DNA from: RYN-133 sp963754285 | GTDB taxonomy: Bacteria > Actinomycetota > Actinomycetes > Mycobacteriales > Jatrophihabitantaceae | DNA length: 64,000 bases | Direction: 5' to 3' | Assembly: GCA_963754285.1 (NCBI GenBank) | Contig: CAVWFN010000007.1 | Location: 248,001 to 312,000 of the forward strand | Part shown: positions 52,297-60,625 of the stretch, piece after piece | Numbering within the stretch: the first letter of the stretch is position 1 | Layout of the letters: the number at the start of each line of letters is the position of its first letter | Program-made: the position numbers and the translations under genes | The notes under the pieces: model-generated | Told to the model about the DNA's origin: nothing | What the model saw: the letters and a program-made list of their open reading frames with translations, nothing else | Database searches by the model: none

Positions 52297-53046
52297 ATGG
52301 CGATCGTCCCGGCGGCTGCGCGCACGCTGGCGATCCTGCGGCTGCTGGCACAGCAGGCGGCGCCGATGTCGGCCGCAACGATCGCCCGGCAGCTCGGGTT
52401 GGCGCGGTCGACCACCTATCACTTGTTGGACACCCTCGTGCATGAAGGCTTCGTGGTGCACGTCCCCGAGGAGCACCGCTTCGCACTCGGGCTCGCCTCG
52501 TACGAACTCGGCTCGGGGTACAGCCGGCAGGCCCCGTTGCAGCGAGTGGCCCGTGTGCCCCTGGCGGCACTGGTCGATGCGACCGGTCACAACGCACACC
52601 TTGCCGTGCTCCACGGCAGCGAGGTCGTCTACGTCATCGAAGAGCGGGCAAAGGGCCGCGCAGCCTTGATCAGCGACGTCGGTGTGCGGCTGCCTGCACA
52701 CCTCACTGCAACGGGACGCGCGATGCTTGCCGCGCTGCCGAAGGAACACGTCCGAGCGCTGTTCCCCGATGTCGCGTCGTTCGTGTTGCGCACGCAGCGC
52801 GGACCGACGTCGTACTCGTCGCTGACTCGACAACTCGTCGACACCCGCCGGCGCGGTTTCAGCGAAGAGTTCGGCGAGGTGACCGACGGCTTCTCCTCCG
52901 TCGGCGCCGCGGTCGTCGACCCGTCGGCGCATCCGGTCGCTGCGGTGGCGCTCACCTTTCCCAGCGATGTCGACGGCGAGCGGCTGGCCGCCGTCGTCGT
53001 GCGTACCGCTCACCAACTCAGCCGCCGCCTGGGCGCGCGGTCATAG
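52297..53046 (+). CDS. IclR-family regulator, probable hut operon regulator
   Basis: The 249-residue protein has the N-terminal winged helix (ARTLAILRLLAQQAAPMSAATIARQLGLARSTTYHLLDTLVHEGFVVH) and the C-terminal effector domain (LLDATGHNAHLAVLHGSEVVYVIEERAKGRAAL, ATGRAMLAALPKEHVRALFP, GFSEEFGEVTDGFSSVGAAV). It diverges from hutH over 89 bases containing palindromes, so it very likely controls histidine breakdown, sensing urocanate or a related compound; effector not determined. Confidence 0.88.
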   Translation: MAIVPAAARTLAILRLLAQQAAPMSAATIARQLGLARSTTYHLLDTLVHEGFVVHVPEEHRFALGLASYELGSGYSRQAPLQRVARVPLAALVDATGHNAHLAVLHGSEVVYVIEERAKGRAALISDVGVRLPAHLTATGRAMLAALPKEHVRALFPDVASFVLRTQRGPTSYSSLTRQLVDTRRRGFSEEFGEVTDGFSSVGAAVVDPSAHPVAAVALTFPSDVDGERLAAVVVRTAHQLSRRLGARS

Positions 53047-53060
53047 CTGCGGGCGAGCCG

Positions 53061-53921
53061 TCAGCGCTCGTCTTCGACCGGCGGCAGTTGCCGCGTGTGA
53101 TCGTCGTCCTCGTCGGCACTGTGCGTGGTCGAGTCGACCGCCGGCAACTGTGTAGTTCGATCCTCGTCGTCTTCACCCGTGCCGGTCGACCATGGCGACG
53201 GATTCGCGACGGGACCGGGAACGACGGCCGGTGGTGCCGACCACGGCTCACGCGCGGCCGCGGTGGGTTGCTCGGTGGTCTCGGCGGCGGCCGGCGCCGG
53301 CGGATACGGCGGGTACGAACCGGACGGCGTCGCGGCGGTGATGACCTCCTCGCGGCGGGTGGCAATCGCGACGACGCCCGCGACGATCGCGACGAACACG
53401 CCGAAGACGAGCCCGGCGAAGACGAGGGACGCTCCTGGACTGTCCGCCGAGAAGAAGATCGCTTCGGCCTTGTTGTGCAGCGTCGGGTCGGTGAACTTCT
53501 CGTCGACGACCGCGCTTCGCACGTATCCGCCGATCACACTGGCCGCGAGCACCGCGATCCACGCGCCGAGGAACGTCCGCCAGAACGATCCGGACCCACC
53601 CGCCACCACCGTGACGAAAACGAAGACCAGCACCACGACGGCGAGGTCCATCACCACATTCGCCAGGAACAGGTGCCCGACGTCGTTGCCGAGGTCGGTG
53701 AGGTGCCAGCCGAAGGTCGACAGCGAGGCGCGCAATCGGCCGCTGAACGTGTCGAAGTCGATGTTGTCGACCAGCGACCGCGTCGCGGGCGGGTTGCCGA
53801 TCGCGCCGATCAACACCAACATCGTCGCGGCGGCAACCAATCCGATCACGGCTGGACGCGCCTTGCGGACCGACACGGCCGGCGGCGGCGCTTCGTATCT
53901 CGGCTGCGAAGGGGTCGACAT
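53061..53921 (-). CDS. Four-helix membrane protein with acidic proline-rich tail
   Basis: The 286-residue protein has a short cytosolic start, then membrane segments PAVIGLVAAATMLVLIGAIG, VVMDLAVVVLVFVFVTVVA, TFLGAWIAVLAASVIGGYV and LVFAGLVFGVFVAIVAGVVAIA, and a C-terminal disordered stretch rich in Pro, Ala and Thr with twin TTQLP/HTRQLPP patches. I do not recognise the family. ATG 53921 lies 8 bases after a TAGGGT hexamer. Confidence 0.65.
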   Translation of the reverse strand: MSTPSQPRYEAPPPAVSVRKARPAVIGLVAAATMLVLIGAIGNPPATRSLVDNIDFDTFSGRLRASLSTFGWHLTDLGNDVGHLFLANVVMDLAVVVLVFVFVTVVAGGSGSFWRTFLGAWIAVLAASVIGGYVRSAVVDEKFTDPTLHNKAEAIFFSADSPGASLVFAGLVFGVFVAIVAGVVAIATRREEVITAATPSGSYPPYPPAPAAAETTEQPTAAAREPWSAPPAVVPGPVANPSPWSTGTGEDDEDRTTQLPAVDSTTHSADEDDDHTRQLPPVEDER

Positions 53922-53929
53922 AGCTGTGG

Positions 53930-53935
53930 ACCCTA
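53930..53935 (-). promoter_or_regulatory. -10 hexamer (TAGGGT) for the membrane protein at 53061
   Basis: Minus-strand TAGGGT followed by 8 bases and ATG 53921. Confidence 0.5.
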
Positions 53936-53984
53936 CTGTCGCCGCGATCGGTTCACGACCTGACGACGATCAAGCTCGGCCTCC

Positions 53985-53990
53985 TAGACT
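53985..53990 (+). promoter_or_regulatory. Leaderless -10 hexamer (TAGACT) for the aminopeptidase P gene
   Basis: TAGACT followed by 7 bases and ATG 53998; it decides the start over the long frame from 53125. Confidence 0.6.
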
Positions 53991-53997
53991 CGGCGGC

Positions 53998-55407
53998 ATG
54001 GGTGAGCAGGAGACGGTTTCCCACGACCTTCCGATGAGCGCCGAGCTCAAGCAGGCCATCGCCGCCGACTGGGATCCGGCTCCGCCGATGCCGCACCCGG
54101 CTCGACCCGATTGCGCCCCGTACACAGCTGCGCGCCGTGCTGCACTGTCCGCACGCTTCCCCGACCAGCTGATCGTCATCGCGTCCGGCGCCCCGAAGGT
54201 CAGGGCCAACGACACCGACTACGAGTTCCGTGCGTCGAGCGAGTTCAGCTGGCTGACCGGCGAGACCGCGCCCGATGCCGTGCTCGTCATGACTCCGCGG
54301 GCCGACGGTCACGAGGCGACGCTGTACATCGGTGTGTACGCCCAACCCGGCGAACCCGCGTACTTCACCAGCCGCACGCACGGCGCGGTCTGGGTCGGCA
54401 ACGCACCGTCAGTGCCAGACACTGTCGCCGCGCTCGGGATCGAAACGCGGCCCCTACGCGATCTGGATGCCGAGCTGACCCGCTTCGCACGTGCGCCGCG
54501 ACCGCAGGACGGCGCGCTGCGACAGGCCATCGATGAGCTGCGGCTGGTCAAGGACCGCTGGGAGATCGATCGGTTGCGCGCTGCGTGCGACGCGACCGTG
54601 CGCGGGTTCGCCGATGTCGTGCGCGAGTTGCCGAATGTCGTCGGACGCAGGGACGTGCGCGGTGAACGTTGGCTCGAGGGCACCTTCTGGCGGCGCGCAC
54701 GGCTAGAGGGCAACACCGTCGGTTACAGCGCGATCGTCGGCGCCGGCCCGCACGCGACAACACTGCACTGGACGCGCAACACCGGTGTCGTCGAGCCCGG
54801 CACGCTGCTGCTCGCCGACATGGGCGTCGAGACCGACGAGCTCTACACGGCTGACGTCACACGGACCATGCCCGTGTCGGGCGAGTGGAGCGCCGATCAA
54901 CTCCGGGTCTATCGCGCCGTCGAAGAGGCGCAGGCGGCCGGCGTCGCCGAGGTGAAGGCGGGCGCCGATTTCGTCGCTGCGCATCGCGCCGCGATGTGGG
55001 TGATCGCCGATCATCTGCACTCGTGGGGCGTGCTACCGGTGCCGCCCGACGTGTCGTGCCACGAGGACGAGAAGCGTCCCGGCGCCGGGCTGCACCGGCG
55101 CTACACCCTGCACAGCACCTCGCACATGCTCGGCATCGACGTCCACGACTGCGCGAGTGCTCGCGACGAGTTCTACCGTGGCGGCGCGCTCCAGCCCGGC
55201 CACGTCCTCACCGTCGAACCGGGCCTGTACTTCCAGCCGAACGACCGCACCGTGCCGACGGAACTGCGCGGGATCGGCGTCCGCATCGAAGACGACATCG
55301 TCGTGACCGACGGCGACCCGATCAACCTGTCGGCGGCGCTGCCGCGCGATCCCGACCAGATCGTCGAGTGGATGCGCACCGAACAGGCAACGCCTACCGC
55401 TCCCTAA
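53998..55407 (+). CDS. pepP: Xaa-Pro aminopeptidase (M24B, PepP type)
   Basis: The 469-residue dimanganese peptidase removes N-terminal residues before proline. The N-terminal creatinase-like domain (FRASSEFSWLTGETAPDAVLVM) is followed by the M24 domain with the metal ligands in LLLADMGVE, YTADVTRTMPV, HSTSHMLGIDVHDC, TVEPGLYF and RGIGVRIEDD. It faces the S9 peptidase gene and shares 4 bases with its stop (convergent overlap). Confidence 0.93.
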   Translation: MGEQETVSHDLPMSAELKQAIAADWDPAPPMPHPARPDCAPYTAARRAALSARFPDQLIVIASGAPKVRANDTDYEFRASSEFSWLTGETAPDAVLVMTPRADGHEATLYIGVYAQPGEPAYFTSRTHGAVWVGNAPSVPDTVAALGIETRPLRDLDAELTRFARAPRPQDGALRQAIDELRLVKDRWEIDRLRAACDATVRGFADVVRELPNVVGRRDVRGERWLEGTFWRRARLEGNTVGYSAIVGAGPHATTLHWTRNTGVVEPGTLLLADMGVETDELYTADVTRTMPVSGEWSADQLRVYRAVEEAQAAGVAEVKAGADFVAAHRAAMWVIADHLHSWGVLPVPPDVSCHEDEKRPGAGLHRRYTLHSTSHMLGIDVHDCASARDEFYRGGALQPGHVLTVEPGLYFQPNDRTVPTELRGIGVRIEDDIVVTDGDPINLSAALPRDPDQIVEWMRTEQATPTAP

Positions 55408-57470
55408 CCGAGGGCGTCACGGAAGAAGTCGATCTCGCGGCGCAGTAGTGCCGTGTACCGCTTCGGATCGCTCTGCATGTGGGTGATCCCGGGCAGCAGC
55501 AGGCAGTTGTGTGAGCGGCCGTGCAGCAGCAGCTCTCGCGAGAGTTCGAGCGAGTGCCGCACGAACACGTTGTCGTCGTTGATCCCATGGACGATCTGCA
55601 GCGCGCCGGTCAGCTTGTGCGCGTCGGGCAGCACGGATGACGCGTCGTAGGCCGCAGCATCGGTCTCGGGACGGCCGAGATAACGCTCGGTGTAGTGCGT
55701 GTCGTAGTAGCGCCATTCGGTGACGGGGGCACCGGCCACCGCGGCTTTGATGACATCAGGACGCCGCAACACCGCGAGGAGCGCGAGGTAGCCGCCGAAC
55801 GACCACCCCCGAATACCGACGCGCGCAAGATCCAGGTCGGGGTGATCGGACGCGAGCGCGGTCAGCCCGTCGATCTGGTCGGCCAGCGGCGCGGTGGCGA
55901 GGTCACGGTAGAGCTCGCGATCCCAGGCCGCGCCACGGCCGGGACTGCCGCGACCGTCGATCACCACGACGGCAAAACCCTGATCGGCGATCCACTGCGG
56001 CATCAGATAGGCCGACCGGCGCGCGACCACGCGCTGCGCGTGCGGGCCGCCGTAGGGATCGAGGATCACCGGCAACGCGGTTCCCGGTGTGTGATCGCGG
56101 GGATAGACCACGGCCGAAGCAAGCGCGCGTTGACCGGCGCGTTGCAGCGTGACCCGCGGCGTGACGTCGGGCTCGTCCGCGACTGAGGTGATCTCGACAC
56201 CCGCGCCACCCACGATCCGCCAGCCGGCCAGCGTCTGCTCGAGACTCGTCGAGTGGACGGCGATGGCCTCGGCGCCGACGACGGCGTCGTGGAGGCCGGG
56301 CGTATCGGTGAGTGCGTCGAGCGTGCCGTCCCAGCGCACGCGATAGAGCTGGGTCTGCGTCGGTTCTGTTGACGCGACCACGATGACGCCGTCGGTCGTT
56401 ACGCCGCGCACGCTGCGCACCTGCAGACCATCAGGCGTGATCGGCGCGTCGTCGAACAGCAGCGTGTAGGTGTCGTTGCCGGTGCTCGCGCTCACGGTGA
56501 CGACGCGTCCGTCGGGTGTCAGGTCAGGGGTGCCGGGGACGAGTTCGACCCACTGCGGATCAGTGTCCGTTCGCCGCACGGTGGTACTGCCGGTCGCCCG
56601 GTCGACCTCGAGCACCTGCATGCTCCGTTGGTCACGGCTTTGCACCTGAATCAGCAGCGCGCCGCTGCGGAAAGACACCGCGGTCAGATAGGGGAACGCT
56701 GCGCGATCCCACGTGACCGGCGTATGCGCGCCCTCGGGAGTGATCAGCACAAGGGTGACGTCCGCGTTGTCGCTGCCAGGCGCTGCGTACCGCACCGAAC
56801 TCGGCGCTGCGGTTGGGTGGTCTGGATCGCTGACGTACCAGCGCTCGACCATCGACTCGTCGACCCGCGCCGCGAGTACCTGCGTCGAGTCCGGCGACCA
56901 CCAGTGGCCACGCATGCGGCCCATCTCTTCCGCAGCGATGTGCTCGGCGAGGCCCCACGAGACATCGGCATCCGCGTCGCCGGCCAGCATGGTTTCGGCG
57001 CCGTCGAGGTCGGTCACCCACAGTTGGCGGTTGCGCACGAACGCGACCGCGTCACCCGATGGAGCCAGCCGCGGGTCGACCACGGGCCCGGCGACGCCGA
57101 CCTCGTTAACCGCACCGCCGGCACCGACATCGACCACTAAAAGTCGGCCGTACAAGGCGAAACACACTCGCGACAGGTCGGGCGTGGCCGAGTACGTCAC
57201 GATTCCCCCGCCACTCTCACGAGCGCGTTCGCGCCGGGCGAGCTCTTCGGGCGGCAGGTCGCCGGCATCGCCGAGGGTGCGGGGATCGCACACCAGCGCT
57301 TCGACACCGCTCGCCAGGTCGATGCTCCACAGCGCGTGCACCGAGTCGTCGGACCGCGAGCTGCGAAGGAACAGCGCACGCGAATCATCGTCGGCGAGCT
57401 GCACTGCACGAGGCACGCCGAAAGTGAACCGTCCGGTCTCTACATAGCGCGACGGGATGTCGATCGTCAC
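55404..57470 (-). CDS. S9-family prolyl oligopeptidase/dipeptidyl-peptidase IV-like
   Basis: The 688-residue serine peptidase has an N-terminal beta-propeller (DPRLAPSGDAVAFVRNRQLWV, AHIAAEEMGRMRGHWWSPDS) and a C-terminal alpha/beta-hydrolase domain with GRGSPGRG, catalytic Ser in GIRGWSFGGYLAL, Asp in HGINDDNVF and His in PGITHMQS. The EEMGR-type Glu pair near HIAAEEM fits DPP-IV enzymes that bind the peptide N-terminus. GTG 57470 overlaps the pepQ stop (GTGA), so both are coupled. No signal peptide; probably cytosolic. Confidence 0.9.
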   Translation of the reverse strand: MTIDIPSRYVETGRFTFGVPRAVQLADDDSRALFLRSSRSDDSVHALWSIDLASGVEALVCDPRTLGDAGDLPPEELARRERARESGGGIVTYSATPDLSRVCFALYGRLLVVDVGAGGAVNEVGVAGPVVDPRLAPSGDAVAFVRNRQLWVTDLDGAETMLAGDADADVSWGLAEHIAAEEMGRMRGHWWSPDSTQVLAARVDESMVERWYVSDPDHPTAAPSSVRYAAPGSDNADVTLVLITPEGAHTPVTWDRAAFPYLTAVSFRSGALLIQVQSRDQRSMQVLEVDRATGSTTVRRTDTDPQWVELVPGTPDLTPDGRVVTVSASTGNDTYTLLFDDAPITPDGLQVRSVRGVTTDGVIVVASTEPTQTQLYRVRWDGTLDALTDTPGLHDAVVGAEAIAVHSTSLEQTLAGWRIVGGAGVEITSVADEPDVTPRVTLQRAGQRALASAVVYPRDHTPGTALPVILDPYGGPHAQRVVARRSAYLMPQWIADQGFAVVVIDGRGSPGRGAAWDRELYRDLATAPLADQIDGLTALASDHPDLDLARVGIRGWSFGGYLALLAVLRRPDVIKAAVAGAPVTEWRYYDTHYTERYLGRPETDAAAYDASSVLPDAHKLTGALQIVHGINDDNVFVRHSLELSRELLLHGRSHNCLLLPGITHMQSDPKRYTALLRREIDFFRDALG

Positions 57471-58573
57471 GAGAGCACGGCCAGCTCGCGCGGCCGCGTG
57501 TTCAGCCGCTCGCCTCCGTCGTCCGTGCACACCACGATGTCTTCGATGCGGGCACCATAGGCACCGTCGTGGTAGATGCCGGGTTCGACCGAGAACGCCA
57601 TCCCCGGCTCGAGCGGCGTGTCGTTCCCGTCGACGATGTATGGCTCTTCGTGCGTGTCCAGTCCGATGCCGTGTCCCGTGCGATGGATGAACAATTCGCC
57701 ATAGCCGGCGTCGCTGATGATGCGCCGGCCGATCGCGTCCAGCTCGGCAGCGGCGACGCCCGGTCGGACCGCATCGCACTGCGCGACCTGCGCGGCGAGC
57801 AACACCTCGTACGACCGGGCGAACTCCGCCGGCGGCTCGCCGATCGCATACGTGCGCGTGGAGTCGGAGCAGTAACCGTCGGGCATCGATCCGCCGATGT
57901 CGACGACTACGGGGTCGCCGGCCTGGACGACACGGTCTGACACCTCGGCATGTGGGCTGGCGCCGTTCGGCCCGGACGCGACGATGACGAAGTCGACGCT
58001 GGTGTGACCGGCCTGCACGATCGCGTCGGCGATGTCACGTCCGATCTCGCGCTCGGTGCGCCCGGCACGCAGCCACTGGGCCATCTCGGCGTGGACGGAG
58101 TCGATCGCCACCGCGGCGCGGCGCAGCGCGGCGACTTCGTCGGCGGACTTGCGCATGCGCAGTTCGCGGATGAGCGAAGCTGCGCTGACCTGCTCGCAGT
58201 CGGGACGGTGCGCCCGCAGCGCAAGCGAACGTGCCGCCCACATGCGTTCGTCGACGGCGATGCGGTCGGCGGTTCGCGGTAGCAGTTGCACCAGCCGCTC
58301 GATCGAGTCGTCGGTCTCGGCCCAGGCGACGACGGGAAGGTCGAATCCCTCAGCGAAGCTCGCCCGCGCAAGGGGAACCTCGAGTTGCGGTGCGAGCAGC
58401 TGCGCGGGTGCGTCGGCCGGCACGACAAGGCACGTGATGCGCTCGGTGTCGGGATCGCCGTGATAGCCGGTCAGGTAACGCAGGTTGGCGCCCGGCGTGA
58501 TCACGAGCGCACCGAGGCTGCGGTCCCGAAGTAACTGTTGGATGTTCTCGATGCGGCGAAGCTGTTCCGACAT
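57467..58573 (-). CDS. Xaa-Pro dipeptidase/aminopeptidase (M24, PepQ type)
   Basis: The 368-residue protein has a creatinase N domain (GALVITPGANLRYLTGYHGD) and a pita-bread M24 domain with ligands in VVVDIGGSMPDGY, SDSTRTYAIG, FIHRTGHGIGLDTHEEPYI, FSVEPGIYHD and GARIEDIVVC. It makes a proline-peptide-turnover module with the coupled S9 enzyme and the PepP gene. ATG 58573 has GAGGGAC and a TAGCTT 7 bases upstream; TTG 58582 is the other choice. Confidence 0.92.
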   Translation of the reverse strand: MSEQLRRIENIQQLLRDRSLGALVITPGANLRYLTGYHGDPDTERITCLVVPADAPAQLLAPQLEVPLARASFAEGFDLPVVAWAETDDSIERLVQLLPRTADRIAVDERMWAARSLALRAHRPDCEQVSAASLIRELRMRKSADEVAALRRAAVAIDSVHAEMAQWLRAGRTEREIGRDIADAIVQAGHTSVDFVIVASGPNGASPHAEVSDRVVQAGDPVVVDIGGSMPDGYCSDSTRTYAIGEPPAEFARSYEVLLAAQVAQCDAVRPGVAAAELDAIGRRIISDAGYGELFIHRTGHGIGLDTHEEPYIVDGNDTPLEPGMAFSVEPGIYHDGAYGARIEDIVVCTDDGGERLNTRPRELAVLS

Positions 58574-58580
58574 GTCCCTC

Positions 58581-58590
58581 AAGCTAGCGT
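58581..58590. promoter_or_regulatory. Overlapping divergent -10 hexamers for pepQ and arfB
   Basis: AAGCTAGCGT carries TAGCTT on the minus strand (58581-58586, 7 bases before ATG 58573) and TAGCGT on the plus strand (58585-58590, 6 bases before GTG 58597). The two sites share two bases, so RNA polymerase could not occupy both at once. Confidence 0.55.
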
Positions 58591-58596
58591 GGCGTC

Positions 58597-59037
58597 GTGA
58601 CCGACCTCGTGCTGCGACCGGCGCGCGGGATTCCCGACGGGCTCGTCGTCCCGGACGCCGAACTCGTGGAGCGATTCAGTCGCTCGTCGGGTCCGGGCGG
58701 CCAGGGAGTCAACACGACCGACAGCCGCGTCGAACTGCGCTGGGACGTCGCGCGCTCGTCCGCGCTGAGTGACCTGCAGCGCTCCCGCGTGCTCGACCGG
58801 CTCGCCGCCCGCATCGACGACGGCGTGCTGGTGATCGCCGCGTCCGAACACCGTTCGCAATGGCAGAACCGCACCGCGGCTCGGGCCCGGCTGGTCGCGA
58901 TGCTGCGCGACGCTCTCGAGCCGCCGTCACCCGCGCGGCGGGCTACCCGACCCTCGCGCGCGGCTCAGCAACGCCGGCTCGACACCAAGCGACGCCGCGG
59001 CGAAGTGAAGGCGAACCGGCGCCGTCCTGACCTCTAA
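58597..59037 (+). CDS. arfB: ArfB (YaeJ/ICT1) alternative ribosome-rescue hydrolase
   Basis: ArfB frees ribosomes stalled on messages lacking a stop codon. The 146 residues have the GGQ loop in FSRSSGPGGQGVNTTDSRVEL and a basic C-terminal tail (AAQQRRLDTKRRRGEVKANRRR) that would enter the mRNA channel. It lacks the codon-recognition domains of release factors. The start is 6 bases after TAGCGT. Confidence 0.92.
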   Translation: MTDLVLRPARGIPDGLVVPDAELVERFSRSSGPGGQGVNTTDSRVELRWDVARSSALSDLQRSRVLDRLAARIDDGVLVIAASEHRSQWQNRTAARARLVAMLRDALEPPSPARRATRPSRAAQQRRLDTKRRRGEVKANRRRPDL

Positions 59038-60140
59038 GCGACGGCCTTCAGTTCCAGTCCGCGCACCGCGGCGACGCGCTCGGCCTCGGCGTCGATCTGC
59101 TCGCGAACCGCCGCCGACTGCGGGGAGAACAGGTCGAGGACGACCGTGAGCTTCTTTCCCGCCGCCTTCGGCCGCCACGTGCCGGCGATCTCGCCGTCGA
59201 CGAAGACCGCACCGGGACGGGCGAGCACCGGCCACAGCGCCTTGTGGCGCGATTTCGTCGGCACGATCAGATCGCGGTCGCGCGCCTGCAGGTAGGGATC
59301 GAATCCGCTGAGCAGCCGCACCAGCTCCGGCGCCTCGGCCTTCTCGAACGCGCGTCGGCATTCAGCGGGCAGCCACGTCGTCGTCCGGCCGACCGTGATC
59401 TCGATGAGGTCGTCGGGCCACGCGTCGTCGAGATCGGCGCGCCGCACGTCGAGATAGTTCGCCACCTGCGTCGGCGTCGCCGGCCCGAGCACGGCGAGGT
59501 AGGACCGCGCGAGGCGGGTGAGCGCGGCCCGATCGGGCTTGGTCACGAGCTTGCTCGACGCAAACCGCTGCAACACCGGCGGCGAGGTGCCCGGCTCGAG
59601 TTCGAGCCCGGCCGCAAGTGCCGCGGCGCGCATCGCCGAGTCGGAGATGTGGCTGGTCTTGCAGGAGCGGCACGCGCGCCGCATGACCTCGGGAATCGTC
59701 TTGGTCACCGAGGTGCTGGCGGCGCCCTTGCCCGTCGGCCGCGCGACCGCCTTGCGCAGCGCGGACGCGGCGATCGCGAACTGCTCGAGCGCGTCGATGC
59801 CGGCCCGCTCGACACTCGGCCCGGTCTCGCCCAGTCGTTGCGTGGCATCCGCTTCCGACAGCGGGTACAGCGCGCCGGCGAGCTTGCCGAGGTCGCCACG
59901 GCGGTGGACGTATGGCGCACCCCGCAGCGACCACACCAGCGCGAGCGAGGCACCGGGCCCGAACAGCTCGGGTCGCGGGGTCGAGGTGAGGCGCGCGTCG
60001 AACGCGAGTCGCGCTGCTTCGCCCGCGGCGTCCTGCACGCCGATGTCGAGCACGGCGAGACTGCGCGCGGTCTTGCCGCTGCGGTCGAGCTGTTGCGCGG
60101 CGACCCGGTAGGCGATGACCTGTTCGCGCGAAGCCTGCAT
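59034..60140 (-). CDS. AlkZ-like (HTH_42) DNA-glycosylase-family protein
   Basis: The 368-residue protein has the winged-helix HTH_42 layout: AYRVAAQQLDRS near the N-terminus, GASLALVWSLRGAPYVHRRGDLGKL, YLAVLGPATPTQVANYLDV and LLSGFDPYLQARDRDLIVP near the end, then AVFVDGEIAGTWRPKAAGKKL. QLD in the first segment fits the Gln-hydrophobic-Asp motif reported for YcaQ/AlkX-type proteins that unhook interstrand crosslinks. Function is inferred. Overlaps arfB's stop by 4 bases (convergent). Confidence 0.75.
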   Translation of the reverse strand: MQASREQVIAYRVAAQQLDRSGKTARSLAVLDIGVQDAAGEAARLAFDARLTSTPRPELFGPGASLALVWSLRGAPYVHRRGDLGKLAGALYPLSEADATQRLGETGPSVERAGIDALEQFAIAASALRKAVARPTGKGAASTSVTKTIPEVMRRACRSCKTSHISDSAMRAAALAAGLELEPGTSPPVLQRFASSKLVTKPDRAALTRLARSYLAVLGPATPTQVANYLDVRRADLDDAWPDDLIEITVGRTTTWLPAECRRAFEKAEAPELVRLLSGFDPYLQARDRDLIVPTKSRHKALWPVLARPGAVFVDGEIAGTWRPKAAGKKLTVVLDLFSPQSAAVREQIDAEAERVAAVRGLELKAVA

Positions 60141-60151
60141 CGGCGTCGTCC

Positions 60152-60563
60152 CTACAGTTCGTAATCGAGCGTCAACGTGTACTGCATGGCGTCGGCGGCG
60201 TAGCTGCCCGAGCCGCTGATGCCCGCGAGTTCCCCTGTCCCCGACCCTGCCACGATCGTCACGTCTGTGCGCGCGACGGCGCCGGTGTGGCTGCCGGACG
60301 CGGCCAGCACGAACGTGCCGTGCTTGCCGTCGACGGTCGCTTCGACCTGCTCGTAGCCGACGTAAGGGCCCTCGAGGGTCTCCGGCTTGTCGGCCGCGCC
60401 TGCCACGTAAGCGATCAGCAGCCAGCAGGTGGACGAGCCCGGTGATGTCGCCGGCCCACTCGGTGGTGAATTTGGCCTGCGCGATCGCATGCTGCGCGTC
60501 GACCTCGCCGTCGCGTGCCTCGTCCCAGGACTTTCCGGTGATCGTGATCGTTGCTTTCGTCAT
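60152..60563 (-). pseudogene. DUF3224 protein, frameshifted
   Basis: The first frame gives ATITITGKSWDEARDGEVDAQ and FTTEWAGDITG; the second gives GYEQVEATVDGKHGTFVLAASGSHTGAVARTDVTIV and GSGTGELAGISGSGSY, matching DUF3224 beta-barrel proteins of unknown function. A surplus base in the CCC run at 60438-60440 explains the shift; correction gives 136 residues. ATG 60563 faces the WYL regulator gene across the palindromic site at 60582-60608, so that regulator probably controls it. Confidence 0.75.
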
Positions 60564-60581
60564 GATCGCGACCGTGCCAGC

Positions 60582-60608
60582 AATACCTGACACCGAACGT
60601 CAGGTATT
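60582..60608. promoter_or_regulatory. Operator-like inverted repeat, 10-bp arms
   Basis: AATACCTGAC (60582-60591) and GTCAGGTATT (60599-60608) are exact reverse complements with a 7-base spacer, centred between the DUF3224 start (60563) and the WYL regulator start (60626). It is AT-richer than its surroundings. Confidence 0.7.
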
Positions 60609-60625
60609 CGCGCAAGAATGGGCGC

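Noticed and set aside
53125..53997. N-terminal extension of the aminopeptidase P
   Set aside because: It is antisense to the membrane protein at 53 kb, and TAGACT with ATG 53998 gives a leaderless start.
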